A stretch of DNA of 64,000 bases, from the NCBI GenBank assembly GCA_029259595.1, contig JAJDEW010000121.1:1-64000 (forward strand), given 5' to 3'. How positions within the stretch are numbered: position 1 is the stretch's first letter; each line of letters opens with the position of its first letter. The DNA is from Planctomycetota bacterium (GTDB taxonomy: Bacteria > Planctomycetota > UBA1135 > GCA-002686595). The notes beneath the pieces were generated by a model. The model saw nothing but the letters and a program-made list of their open reading frames with translations, was not told where the DNA came from and did not search any database. The translations under genes were made by a program, and so were the position numbers. Of the stretch, positions 29,459 to 38,663 are shown in pieces.

Positions 29459-30580
29459 ATGCTGATCCTCGCCGGACTCCTGCTCGCACTGGCGCTCGAC
29501 GCGGCGCCGGAAGCGGGCGTTCGTCCGGACGAGGGGGACGAGCGCGACGCGCTGCTCGCGGGCGGGCTCGCGGCCGTCGAGAGCGAACGCAGCTCGCTGG
29601 ACCGCGCGGCGAACCAGGCCTTGCAGGCCGGTCTCGCCTTCCTCGCACGCGAGCTCGAGCGCTCCGACGATGGTGCCTTTCCGCTCGATCCGAACCGACC
29701 CGCCCTCCAGTGGGCGCCGGTCGGCGTGAGCGCCCTCGGGGCCCTGGCCTTCATGGCGGCCGGCAACTCGCCCGGTCGCGGCCCGCACGGGGCCGCCCTG
29801 AGCGATCTCATCCGCTTCCTGGAGCGCCAAGCCGACCTGACTCCGGCCTCGCCGCACTTCGGCTTCATCTCGAGACAGGGCGACAACATGTCGCGCACGC
29901 ACGGTCACGGGTACGCGACGCTCGCGCTCGCCCAGGCTTTCGGCATGTGGTCACCGCAGGCCAGCGGACGCGACGAGATCCAGCGCGTGCTCGAGGCCGC
30001 GGTTCGGCGCATCGAGCAGAGCCAGGGCACGCAGGGCGGTTGGTTCTACTCGCCCGAGGTCTCCGCCCAACACGAAGGCTCGATCACGATCGTCTACGTC
30101 CAGGCCTTGCGCGCGGCGCGCGACGCGGGCATCCGGGTGGACGCGGGCACGATCGAGCGGGCCGAGGACTACGTCCTGCGGCTCCAGAACGACGAGGGGA
30201 TGTTCCGCTACGGCCTGAACGAAGCGCGCGCCACGGTCGGTCTCACCGCCGCCGGCGTCGTCACGCTGAACATGGCTGGCCGCTACGACGATGCGGTGAT
30301 CCAGAGCGCCGTCGACGCGATCTGGCGCGGCCTCGAAGGGCGCAAGAAAGAGCCGGGCTGGCCCTTCTACGAACGTCTCCACGTCGCCCAGGCCTTCTGG
30401 CAACTGACCGACCTGTCGCACTACGATCGCTGGATCGAGGACGAACTGCGCACGCTCGTGACCTCCCAGCGCGAAGACGGCTCGTGGCGCGACCGGCAGT
30501 TCGGCGACGCCTACGCGACGGCGATGAACTGCCTCGTACTCACGATGTCGGAAGGCGTGTTGCCGATCTTCCAGCGCTGA
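29459..30580 (+). CDS. Secreted squalene-cyclase/prenyltransferase-repeat protein B
   Basis: 373 residues with a short signal (MLILAGLLLALALDAAP). Toroid repeats similar to protein A: LAFLARELERSDDGAF, IEQSQGTQGGWFYSPE, LRLQNDEGMFRYG and LVTSQREDGSWRD. Conserved HGHGYATLALAQAFGM corresponds to SHAFATLFLAEIYGM of protein A, and both end in LPIFQR, so they are paralogues in one operon. No DxDD cyclase motif. This is the last gene of the operon; its 3' end overlaps the convergent larE by 41 bases. Confidence 0.8.
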   Translation: MLILAGLLLALALDAAPEAGVRPDEGDERDALLAGGLAAVESERSSLDRAANQALQAGLAFLARELERSDDGAFPLDPNRPALQWAPVGVSALGALAFMAAGNSPGRGPHGAALSDLIRFLERQADLTPASPHFGFISRQGDNMSRTHGHGYATLALAQAFGMWSPQASGRDEIQRVLEAAVRRIEQSQGTQGGWFYSPEVSAQHEGSITIVYVQALRAARDAGIRVDAGTIERAEDYVLRLQNDEGMFRYGLNEARATVGLTAAGVVTLNMAGRYDDAVIQSAVDAIWRGLEGRKKEPGWPFYERLHVAQAFWQLTDLSHYDRWIEDELRTLVTSQREDGSWRDRQFGDAYATAMNCLVLTMSEGVLPIFQR

Positions 30581-31430
30581 GCGCGCTCGTCGGCGACCGA
30601 TAGGCCGCGAGCGTGAAGGACGTGAAGCCGTGCCCGCGCAGCCGCTGTGCCAAGCTGGCGCGCAGCTCCTGCGCTCGCGCCAGCTCGTCCGCCCCCACCT
30701 CGACGCGCGCCGCCTCGCCTTGATCGCGAACGCGCAGCACTCGAAATCCGAGCGCGCGCACGTCCGCCTCGACCGCTTCGATGCGTGCGAGTCGTTCGGC
30801 CGTCACCGTGCGCCCGACGGGCAGGCGCGAGGCGAGGCAGGCTGCAGCAGGCTTGTCGGCGGTGCTCAGACCGTGACGACGCGCATAGGCCCGCACGTCC
30901 GCCTTCGTCCAGCCTGCGGCGGCCAAGGGCGCCACGACGGCGAGCTCGCGCGCCGCACGCGCACCGGGGCGGTCGTCTGCCAAGTCGTCCACGATCTCGC
31001 CGAAGGCGAGGTGCGCGAAGGCGTTCGAACGGGCCCAGGCCGACATCGCGCGAAAGAGCGTGCGCTTGCAGAAGTAGCAGCGCGCACCGGCGTTGGCCAC
31101 GTAGTCCGGATCGTCCAGCTCGGAGGTCGCGACGACGACGAGCCGGACCCCGTGCTCGCTCGCGAAGGCCCGCGCCGCCGCGAGCTCCGCCCGCGGAAGC
31201 GAGGGCGAATCGGCGATCCAGCCGACCGCGCGCGGACCCAGCAGACGGTGAGCCGCATGCAGCAATACGGACGAGTCGACTCCGCCGGAAAAGGCCACGA
31301 CGAGGTCGCCCAGCCGCTCGAGCTCGGTCGCGAGCCGCGCGTCAGCGTCCGCGGCAGTGCTGCAACCAGAGTCGAGCTCCGCGCCAGGATGGCCCGCGAG
31401 AGCGTTCGCGTCCAGTCGGGCTAGCGACAC
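30540..31430 (-). CDS. larE: LarE-type ATP-dependent sacrificial sulfur transferase
   Basis: 296 residues, GTG start. PP-loop ATPase motif SGGVDSS (48-54), CYFC (118-121), a DDLADDRPG loop (148-156) and the sulfur-donor cysteine C198 in AACLASRLPVG, matching the cysteine-sacrificing LarE class. LarE thiolates a pyridinium dinucleotide to build the nickel-pincer nucleotide cofactor of lactate racemase and related enzymes. LarB and LarC are not in this window, so either they lie elsewhere or the protein thiolates something else. It overlaps the upstream nucleotidyltransferase gene by 10 bases. Confidence 0.85.
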   Translation of the reverse strand: MSLARLDANALAGHPGAELDSGCSTAADADARLATELERLGDLVVAFSGGVDSSVLLHAAHRLLGPRAVGWIADSPSLPRAELAAARAFASEHGVRLVVVATSELDDPDYVANAGARCYFCKRTLFRAMSAWARSNAFAHLAFGEIVDDLADDRPGARAARELAVVAPLAAAGWTKADVRAYARRHGLSTADKPAAACLASRLPVGRTVTAERLARIEAVEADVRALGFRVLRVRDQGEAARVEVGADELARAQELRASLAQRLRGHGFTSFTLAAYRSPTSALSAGRSATRLPTS

Positions 31431-32371
31431 GCGAGCTCCTCCCCCCCGCTGAAGATGATGTCGGCGTACGTCCCCTTGGGCACGCGCTCGCCGGGCATGA
31501 CGAGACAGCGCTCGAGATGCGCTCCGCTCGCGACCTCGGCACGCGCCATGACGACCGTGCGCTCGAGCTCGACCCCCTCGCCGATGCGCGCGGACGGGGC
31601 GACGTAGGCACGCTCGCCGGTTCCGTCGAGCGCGTGCAAGTTCAGTCGCAGGAGATCGGCCGGCTCCGACAGGTTCAGGTCGCGCTCGACCACCGCCGCG
31701 GAGCGCACGCCGTAGCCGTACTCGATGAAGATCTGGATCGAATCGGTCAGCTCGTACTCGTCGCGAAGCGCGGTCCGCGGCGTGCGTCGTACCGCATCGA
31801 AGATGGTCGTGTCGAAGAGGTAGAGGCCGCAGCCCTTGAGCTTCGTGCGCGGGTGTCGCGGTTTCTCGACCACGCGTCGCACGAACCCGGCCTCGTCGAG
31901 GTCCACGGTGAAGTTGCGCCGGATCGCCTCCGGGTCCTCTTCGACCTTGACCGCGAGGACGCCGTCGACGCCCTCGCTCGCGAACACCTCGAGCATCTGC
32001 CCGAGGTTCTCGGTCTCGAAGAAGATGTCGCCCAGGAAGAGCAGGAACGGTCGGTCGACGAAGGGCTCGAGCTTCGAGACGGCGTGAGCGATACCGAGCA
32101 CGTTCTCCTGCTCGACGTAGCGGAACCGGACACCGTGCGCGCTGCCATCGCCCAGGGTCTGGACGACCTCGTGTCCGAGGTGACCGATCACGACCACGAT
32201 GTCGGTGATTCCGAGCCCGCGCATCGCCTCGATCTGCCAGAGAATCAGCGGACGATCGAGAATCGGGAGCAGGGGCTTGGGGGTCGCGTCGCTGAAGGGC
32301 TGGATACGCCGCCCCTTGCCCGCGGCGAGGATCACGCCCATGAAGGCGCCGGGCTCTCTGTCTTCGGCCAT
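31421..32371 (-). CDS. Sugar-phosphate nucleotidyltransferase
   Basis: 316 residues from the chosen ATG (MAEDREPGAFMGV); 32341 and 32407 are alternatives. NTP-transferase signature GVILAAGKGRRIQPFSDATPKPLLP near the N-terminus (quoted in part), then LFLGDIFF with the metal-binding Asp and VVEKPRHP. The C-terminal 60 residues resemble a short left-handed beta-helix (APSARIGEGVELERTVV). Probably makes an NDP-sugar for envelope polysaccharide; the sugar cannot be told. Overlaps larE, with no obvious functional link. Confidence 0.85.
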   Translation of the reverse strand: MAEDREPGAFMGVILAAGKGRRIQPFSDATPKPLLPILDRPLILWQIEAMRGLGITDIVVVIGHLGHEVVQTLGDGSAHGVRFRYVEQENVLGIAHAVSKLEPFVDRPFLLFLGDIFFETENLGQMLEVFASEGVDGVLAVKVEEDPEAIRRNFTVDLDEAGFVRRVVEKPRHPRTKLKGCGLYLFDTTIFDAVRRTPRTALRDEYELTDSIQIFIEYGYGVRSAAVVERDLNLSEPADLLRLNLHALDGTGERAYVAPSARIGEGVELERTVVMARAEVASGAHLERCLVMPGERVPKGTYADIIFSGGEELACR

Positions 32372-32415
32372 GCCCGGCACCCTACCCCGCCCGTTCCTTG
32401 CGGGCAATCGCCCGC

Positions 32416-34737
32416 TCAGCCGTCGACGGCTTCGGTCGAGAGGTTCAACGCGACCCAGACGAGCGAAGAGCTCGGGGACACGAAGAGCAGGTCCCGCAGG
32501 CCGTCGCCATCGACGTCGGTGAAGGCGCCCGCGAGCGTGTTGAAGGGCAACGGCATGCGGCCCTTCCCGCCGTCGATCGTCGGGAAGGCCCCTGTGCCGT
32601 CGCCGTAGGCGATCCGCATGTCACCCGTCGCGGAGCCGATGATGATGTCGGTGGCCCCGTCCTCGTCCACGTCCCCGGTCAGGACGACACCCGGATCGGA
32701 TCCGACGTCCAAGCGCCGGGCTTCGAAGGCGAAGCCGCCGCGGTTGTGCAGGATGAAGATCTCGGTCAGCGTGAAGCCCGGCTGGCCGACCACGAAGTCG
32801 ACCAGACCGTCACCGTCCAGGTCGCCGGCGTCGAGCGAAGCCGTCAGCGCGTCGACCTCGAAGCTCGACGCCACCGAGAGTCCACCGTGACCATCCCCGG
32901 CCAGGACGATGACGCTGTTGGGCGTACCTGCGCCCCCCGCGGACATGACGACGTCGATGTGCCCGTCGTTGTCGACGTCCATCGAGAGAATCGCGCCCGG
33001 GCGCGACGGAAGCGGTACGGCCGGACGCGGGTTCAGGGCTCCCGAACCCGTTCCGAGCAGGACCTGCGCGCTGTGGTCGCCGGCGTTGCCCACGACCACG
33101 TCCGGAATTCCGTTCTCGTCGAAGTCGGCGACGTCGAGCCCGATCGGCTTCTGGCCCAGCGGATAGATGTCGGTCGGCGCGGCCGGCTGGAAGTTCATCC
33201 CGGCGCCGCGGTTCCGATAGACGCGCAGCTCGTTCGACTGCAGCACCGTGGTTACGACGTCCAGGAGACCGTCGCCATTCATGTCCGCGATCGCGAGCTC
33301 GCCGTAGTTCTCGGAGCTCGGAACCAGCGGAACGACGCTCGAGGCCTCGAAGCCTCCGCGACCGTCGCCGTCGAGGAAGACGACGGACGTGTGGCCCGCG
33401 GTGAGCACGACCGCGTCCTGGTCTCCGTCCCCATCGAGGTCCCCGGTCTCGATCGCGATCGGTCCTTCGGAGAGCGTGGGGTAGCCCACCGCGCCCCGAA
33501 AGAAGCCCTGCCCGACACCCAGGAGCACGGAGACGTCGTCCCCGTTCGCGCACACGAGATCGGGAATCGGATCGCCCGGAAGGAAAACCAGGCCGAGCGC
33601 GCGCGGCAGGTTGCCGACGTTGTAGCGCACCGGCTCGCCCCAGGTCAGCGGCCCGGTGGACAGCTGCACGTTCACGGTCGAGCGGTCCAGGACCGTGCCG
33701 GCCACGTCGCGCAGGCCGTCTCCATCGAAGTCGCCGAAGACGAGCGACGACGTCGTGCCCTCGAATTCGATCGCGATCGCGTCGGACAGCCCGCCGGCAT
33801 CTCCCGCGAGGAGAAAGGCTCGGCTCCCCGAGAGTTGAGCGACCGAAAGGTCGGGATAGCCATTGCCGTCCACGTCTCCGGCCTCGTCCACGATGGGATC
33901 GGAGACCGGCTGCATCACGAGCACGGGATCCCCGAAGCCGTCCGCGCCGCGCGGATAGGCGATCACGCGATCGGGCGCGCCGTTCACGAGGTCGATCTCC
34001 CCGACCGCGAGATCGAGCAGACCGTCGCCGCCGATGTCGAGCGTGGCCAGGCTGATCGGGTGGCCCAGCGGGCCGAGTGCGTCCGCGTCGAGGCGACCGC
34101 ATTCGACCAGGTTCCCGGAGCCGTCCATGCGCAGGCGCAGGATCGCCATGTCCCGGCGCGACGCGACGAACAGCTCCGAAGGTTCGATCGTTCCGACCGC
34201 GCCCGAGTACGACGCCGCGGCGAGGTCGATCGGCTCTCCGGCGAGCACGAGGCTCGCGCTCGCACCGAAGTCGCCCGCATTCGGGCCCTGCAGGAAGACC
34301 TGCACGCCGGCCTGGACCAACCCGCCCTCGTCGAGACAGACCACGGCCAGGTCCTCGAGACCGTTGCCGGTGAGATCCGCCGCCACGAGTCGCCACGGCG
34401 CCCCGATCGTGGGGAGCTTGTAGACGCTCGTGAAGGTCCCGTCGGCATTCCCGAAAGCGATGCCGAGCGAGTGCTTCGCGAAGCTGGCCTCGACGATGTC
34501 GACGAAGCCGTCCAGGTTCACGTCGCGCGTGAGCGCGTCGGAGAGAAAGCCGCCGTCGAGCTGAAAGTCGCGCCGCAGCCCGAAGTCCACGCTCAGGCCG
34601 AGCGTCGAAGGCGGAACCCCTCCACCGTCGTCTCCCCCACCGGTATCGCCGCAGGCGACGAGGGCGGAAGCCAGGGTGAGCAGGGTCGCGGTACGGAACG
34701 AATTTCCCCCGCGCGGCTGACGAGTGGTGCAGATCAT
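32416..34737 (-). CDS. FG-GAP/VCBS-repeat lipoprotein
   Basis: 773 residues from ATG 34737. The signal ends in a lipobox (LASALVAC|G) followed by a Gly/Asp linker, so this is a lipoprotein. The remainder is about a dozen FG-GAP-like repeats with Ca-binding loops such as DLDGDGLVDFVVG, DVDEDGATDIIIG, DFDENGIPDVVVGN and DMNGDGLLDVVT, giving integrin-type beta-propellers. The frame is open 22 codons further upstream, but that extension lacks signal-peptide character. Likely surface-exposed adhesion or binding; no enzyme motif. Confidence 0.85.
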   Translation of the reverse strand: MICTTRQPRGGNSFRTATLLTLASALVACGDTGGGDDGGGVPPSTLGLSVDFGLRRDFQLDGGFLSDALTRDVNLDGFVDIVEASFAKHSLGIAFGNADGTFTSVYKLPTIGAPWRLVAADLTGNGLEDLAVVCLDEGGLVQAGVQVFLQGPNAGDFGASASLVLAGEPIDLAAASYSGAVGTIEPSELFVASRRDMAILRLRMDGSGNLVECGRLDADALGPLGHPISLATLDIGGDGLLDLAVGEIDLVNGAPDRVIAYPRGADGFGDPVLVMQPVSDPIVDEAGDVDGNGYPDLSVAQLSGSRAFLLAGDAGGLSDAIAIEFEGTTSSLVFGDFDGDGLRDVAGTVLDRSTVNVQLSTGPLTWGEPVRYNVGNLPRALGLVFLPGDPIPDLVCANGDDVSVLLGVGQGFFRGAVGYPTLSEGPIAIETGDLDGDGDQDAVVLTAGHTSVVFLDGDGRGGFEASSVVPLVPSSENYGELAIADMNGDGLLDVVTTVLQSNELRVYRNRGAGMNFQPAAPTDIYPLGQKPIGLDVADFDENGIPDVVVGNAGDHSAQVLLGTGSGALNPRPAVPLPSRPGAILSMDVDNDGHIDVVMSAGGAGTPNSVIVLAGDGHGGLSVASSFEVDALTASLDAGDLDGDGLVDFVVGQPGFTLTEIFILHNRGGFAFEARRLDVGSDPGVVLTGDVDEDGATDIIIGSATGDMRIAYGDGTGAFPTIDGGKGRMPLPFNTLAGAFTDVDGDGLRDLLFVSPSSSLVWVALNLSTEAVDG

Positions 34738-34912
34738 GGTGGTCGGCGGGCGCCCGCGGGCGCCGGCTGAAAAGGCGAGTCGTCGGTGGGTCAGCTCTCC
34801 CACCGTCGGGGTGGGGAACAGGGCCGGCGAACCCTACCCCGCTCCCGGGAGCGAGGTCGGACGGAGCGCGGAAATCGGCTCGGAATCCGAGGCGCGCTCG
34901 AGGCCGCGCGAC

Positions 34913-35422
34913 TCACCTCGCCAGGTAGAGCCGAATCTTCTTCACGTAACCTTCGGCGCTCGCCGCGAGCATGGCGATCTCTTCCGCCTTCAGCGGCCGA
35001 ATGACCTTGGCGGGCACACCCGCGACCAGGGTGCGCGGCGGCACTTCGAAGCCCTCGCGCACGACCGCCCCGGCCGCGACGATCGCCTCGGCGCCCACGA
35101 CCGAGCGGCCCAGCAGGATGGCCCCCATTCCGATCAGGGCCCGGTCGCCGACCGTCGCGCCGTGCAGGACACACCGGTGCCCCACCGTGACCTCGCTCCC
35201 GATCGTGTTCGGGACTCCCGTGTCCGCGTGGACCATCGTGAGATCCTGGAGGTTCGTCCGAGAGCCGATCGTGAGCGGCGCGTCATCACCTCGCACCACG
35301 CAACCGAACCAGATGCCGACGTCCTCTCCGAGCGTCACGTCCCCGGTGACGATCGCGTTCTTCGCCTTGAAGGCGCCGCCGTCCAGAGCTTCGAAGAGTC
35401 CGCGTTGGGGATACGTGGTCAT
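34913..35422 (-). CDS. Gamma-carbonic-anhydrase-like left-handed beta-helix protein
   Basis: 169 residues. Hexapeptide repeats throughout (AIVTGDVTLGEDVGIWFGCV, IGSRTNLQD). The three zinc-ligand histidines are in place: one in MVHADTG and two in VGHRCVLHG. It resembles the YrdA/PaaY/CaiE branch, whose carbonic anhydrase activity varies. The start at 35422 overlaps the upstream protease gene's stop by 4 bases. The longer frame upstream is a shadow of that gene. Confidence 0.9.
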   Translation of the reverse strand: MTTYPQRGLFEALDGGAFKAKNAIVTGDVTLGEDVGIWFGCVVRGDDAPLTIGSRTNLQDLTMVHADTGVPNTIGSEVTVGHRCVLHGATVGDRALIGMGAILLGRSVVGAEAIVAAGAVVREGFEVPPRTLVAGVPAKVIRPLKAEEIAMLAASAEGYVKKIRLYLAR

Positions 35423-36270
35423 GGCGTGAGCGGTGGAGAATCGAGCAGCTCGGGAAAGTGGAAGCCGAGGTAGAGCGTGAGTCCGTTGTGAGCGGCGTGC
35501 ACGACCCAGGCCGCCGCGATGCGTTGCGAGCGCAGCTGAATCGCACCGAGCAGGAGGCTGAAGCCGAAGATCGGCAGGAAGGCGACCGCGCCGTGCAAGA
35601 CGGCGAACAAGAGCGACGTGACGACGATGCCGCCTCGCTCGTGCAGGTTCTGGACCAGAAGCGGCTGAAGGAAGCCGCGGAAGAGCACCTCTTCCAGCAG
35701 CGGCCCCGCGACGCAGGCTACGAAGACCGCGAAAAAGAGCGCCCCCCCCTCGAGCGCGAGGATGGCCTTCATCACCTCCTGTCGCCCGGTGGCATCGAGC
35801 TCGATCCAGTCCGCGAGCCGCGGCCAGATCCAACCCAGCCCGGCGAGGGCGGGAAAGACCACGACGTAGGCCGCGAGGCCCGCGAGCATCGAGCACAGGT
35901 TGTGCCCCTTGCGAAAGCCCAGCGCACCCAGCCCCTCGGGGTGCAGGCGCAGCGCCGTGCGGCCGGCCAGAGCGGCGCCGATTCCGAGAAACGCGAGGGT
36001 CGCGACGAGCGCGCCCACGGGCGTCGCGGACAAGATCGGGCCGGCGACGAGCAGCGTTCCGAAGGCGATCGCTGCCACGGTCAAGACGTGACCGAAGCCC
36101 CAGCGGGCGAAGAACACGGGCCCTTTCGGGATCCCGTACGCGAGCAGCGCACGTGCGATCGGGATCAGAGCGAACCCGGCGCCGACGAGGATCAGGCCCG
36201 CTCCGAAGCCGGACGAGCCCACGTCGTCGGCCGCCTTCGCGACCTCCTGCACCTCGAGAACGAGCGTCAT
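35419..36270 (-). CDS. CPBP-family intramembrane glutamic endopeptidase
   Basis: 283 residues and about 7-8 membrane segments. The CPBP (CAAX protease / bacteriocin-processing) motif EEVLFRG lies in PLLEEVLFRGFLQ, and later motifs LLFAVLHGAV and WVVHAAHNGLTL supply the conserved histidines. Members cleave membrane substrates; the target here is unknown. Coupled to the gamma-carbonic-anhydrase-like gene by ATGA overlap and located 14 bases after thiG. Confidence 0.88.
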   Translation of the reverse strand: MTLVLEVQEVAKAADDVGSSGFGAGLILVGAGFALIPIARALLAYGIPKGPVFFARWGFGHVLTVAAIAFGTLLVAGPILSATPVGALVATLAFLGIGAALAGRTALRLHPEGLGALGFRKGHNLCSMLAGLAAYVVVFPALAGLGWIWPRLADWIELDATGRQEVMKAILALEGGALFFAVFVACVAGPLLEEVLFRGFLQPLLVQNLHERGGIVVTSLLFAVLHGAVAFLPIFGFSLLLGAIQLRSQRIAAAWVVHAAHNGLTLYLGFHFPELLDSPPLTP

Positions 36271-36284
36271 CGACGAACTCGCGC

Positions 36285-37154
36285 TCAGCTCTCGACCGCT
36301 TCCTTCGCGGCCGAAGGCTTGGCGCTGGGCACGAGGGTGTCGGCGCCGAGGACTCCTTCGGTCGGCGACGAAGCGTTGGCGTAGAGGCGACGCGGAATGC
36401 GCCCTGCCAGCCAGGCGTTGCGACCGGCGCGACAGGCGTCCCGCATCGCGGCCGCCATCCGCAGCGGATCCCGCGCGCCGGCGATGCCGGTGTTCAGGAG
36501 AACGCCAGCGACGCCGAGCTCCATCGCGAGAGCCACGTCGCTGGCCGTCCCCACGCCCGCGTCGACGATGACCGGCACCGACACGAGCTCGAGCAGGATC
36601 CGGATCGCGTTCGGGTTCAGCACGCCCTGACCCGAACCGATCGGCGAGCCTGCGGGCATCACCGCCGCGGCGCCGGCTTCCGCGATACGCACACCGAGAC
36701 GTGGATCGTCGGAGCAGTAGACGAGCACCGTGAAGCCGTCCCGGACGAGCTCGCGCGTCGCCTCGAGCGTACCCACGGGATCGGGCAGGAGCGTCTTCGG
36801 GTCGCCCAAGACCTCGAGCTTCACGAGGTCGGTGTCGAGGATCTCGCGCGCCAGGCGCGCCGTGCGTATCGCGGTCTCGGCGTCGTAGCACCCGGCGGTA
36901 TTCGGGAGGATCGCGTAGCGCTCGCGATCGATGGCATCGAGCAGCGACGGCCCCTTCGAGGGGTCCAGCTCGACGCGACGCACGGCCACCGTGACGCAGT
37001 CCGTTCCGCTGATCTCGAGCGCGCGTCGCGTCTGCTCGTTGGACGCGTACTTGCCGGTTCCGACGAGCAGCCGCGAACGGAACGAGTGCGCTCCGACGAC
37101 GAGCGGCTCGTCGTGTTCCCCGTCGTTGTCGTGGAAGTCCGTCTTCGGTTGCAT
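36285..37154 (-). CDS. thiG: Thiazole synthase
   Basis: Builds the thiazole ring of thiamine from deoxyxylulose phosphate, ThiS-thiocarboxylate and dehydroglycine. 289 residues. Family blocks: [18 protein letters not shown], the Schiff-base Lys in [25 protein letters not shown] and [20 protein letters not shown] (20 residues). The first 15 residues are a non-conserved acidic addition. Its sulfur carrier ThiS is encoded 4.4 kb away on the same strand. No other thi gene is in the window. Confidence 0.95.
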   Translation of the reverse strand: MQPKTDFHDNDGEHDEPLVVGAHSFRSRLLVGTGKYASNEQTRRALEISGTDCVTVAVRRVELDPSKGPSLLDAIDRERYAILPNTAGCYDAETAIRTARLAREILDTDLVKLEVLGDPKTLLPDPVGTLEATRELVRDGFTVLVYCSDDPRLGVRIAEAGAAAVMPAGSPIGSGQGVLNPNAIRILLELVSVPVIVDAGVGTASDVALAMELGVAGVLLNTGIAGARDPLRMAAAMRDACRAGRNAWLAGRIPRRLYANASSPTEGVLGADTLVPSAKPSAAKEAVES

Positions 37155-37283
37155 GCGCGGGATTTTAGGGGGCCGAGTCGGTGGTTCACACCACTCTTTC
37201 GACTCTGCCCGCCCGTCCGCATTCCAACCGGATTCGAGCCGCTCTGGCCTGCGTCCAGCCCGCAAGCGACCCTGGGCCAGCCC

Positions 37284-38660
37284 TCAGTTCAGCCCGTAGC
37301 GCTCCACCACCTCGAGAAACCACAGCTCGGCGTCGAGCGGCAGGTCCTTCCCCGTCAGGTCACGCAGAGCGTCCCAGGCCGCGTCGCGCACGTTCTCGCT
37401 GCGGTCGTTCAGGACCTGGACCAGCCCGGCGATCACCACCGGCGAGCCCAGGTCGCCCAAGCTGCGAACGGCGAGCAGGCGCAGGGACTCGCGCGGGTGA
37501 AAGAGGACCTCTTCCACTTCGCGGGCGATCTCGTGGCGGAAGAGCGGATGTCCGCTCAAGAGCCGGATCGCGCGAGCGACGCGCGCCTCGTCGTGCGAGC
37601 GCAGGCGCTCGAAGTGCTTGCGGGCCTCCAGATCGAACCACTTGATCTCGTTATCCCGCCAGCGGACCCAGACGTCCGGCTTGGGGGAGTACTGCATGCC
37701 CGTGACTTCACGCAGGGCCCACAGTGCGTTCGAGCTCGTGCCCCGCTCCTCGTGCTCGAGGAGCTCGATCAGGGTCGGGATCGACCACACATCGCCGAGC
37801 TCGGCCAGAGCGAGGGCGGCATTCTGGCAGCGCCTGCGGTCGTCCGGATCGAGGAACGGGCGCAAGTGACGCGCGACCTCGAAGTTCACCTCGACCGACA
37901 GCGAGGCGCCGACCCGTCGAACCTGGGACATCGCGAGATCGTCGAGCTCCGGACGCCAGACCACGATCTGAGCCAGGAACTCGAGCGCCAGCGGATCGCC
38001 CGCATCCCCGACGGCCTGGATGACCGGCCTCAGGAGACCATCCGGCAGTCGTCGCCAGTTCTCGTCGAGCCAGGCGAAGGCCTCCGCGTCGCGCCCGAGG
38101 ATCTCGGCGATCGCACTGCGCAAGGCCTCTTCCATCCGGGCGTCCGGTTCGGGATCGAAGGGAGTCTTGGCGAGACTCAGGAGTCCGTCGATGTCCTGCG
38201 CCACCCCGACGGATCCCAGCACTCGAACCGCCGTGCTCCGGCGCGACTTGTCCGGGCGCTCCTCGAGTCGGGCGGCGATCGTCTCGCGTACGAGATCCGC
38301 AGGCAGCTGCCGGAACGCCGAGAGAATCAGGGCTTCCTGGAAGATGCTCATCCTCTGGAACGCGTCGTCCTCTTCGTAGGGCGGGACCGTGCGGGACTCG
38401 AGCAAGCGGAAGAGGTCGCTCGGATCCTCGAGCGCCAGAGCCGCCAGCGGTTCGACCAGGAGCTCTTCGCTCCGACCGTCGGCCAGTCGAATCTCGCGAA
38501 CGAGCCGGACGAGCTCCGAGCCCAGCGGAAGAATGGCCTCCAAGTCGCCGCCATCCGGGTGCGTCGCGCCCCAAGGTGCAGCGCTCCCGGCAGAAGCCTG
38601 CGGCGCGAGGGCCCACAGAGAAAGCGTGGCGAAGAGCGCGGCTGTCGAAAGCTCCGTCAT
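37284..38660 (-). CDS. Secreted HEAT-repeat protein
   Basis: 458 residues with a signal peptide (LSTAALFATLSLWALAPQASA). Several HEAT-like helical repeats: RSTAVRVLGSVGVAQDIDGL, ALALAELGDVWSIPTLIELL, LLAVRSLGDLGSPVVIAGLV and VRDAAWDALRDLTGK. Such proteins bind partners rather than catalyse. It starts 3 bases after the PilX-like gene ends, so it may be the last gene of the pseudopilin operon. Confidence 0.8.
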   Translation of the reverse strand: MTELSTAALFATLSLWALAPQASAGSAAPWGATHPDGGDLEAILPLGSELVRLVREIRLADGRSEELLVEPLAALALEDPSDLFRLLESRTVPPYEEDDAFQRMSIFQEALILSAFRQLPADLVRETIAARLEERPDKSRRSTAVRVLGSVGVAQDIDGLLSLAKTPFDPEPDARMEEALRSAIAEILGRDAEAFAWLDENWRRLPDGLLRPVIQAVGDAGDPLALEFLAQIVVWRPELDDLAMSQVRRVGASLSVEVNFEVARHLRPFLDPDDRRRCQNAALALAELGDVWSIPTLIELLEHEERGTSSNALWALREVTGMQYSPKPDVWVRWRDNEIKWFDLEARKHFERLRSHDEARVARAIRLLSGHPLFRHEIAREVEEVLFHPRESLRLLAVRSLGDLGSPVVIAGLVQVLNDRSENVRDAAWDALRDLTGKDLPLDAELWFLEVVERYGLN

Positions 38661-38663
38661 GAC

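Noticed and set aside
32398-34770. 790-codon plus-strand frame
   Set aside because: Antisense of the FG-GAP lipoprotein; Asp/Gly repeats generate open antisense frames.
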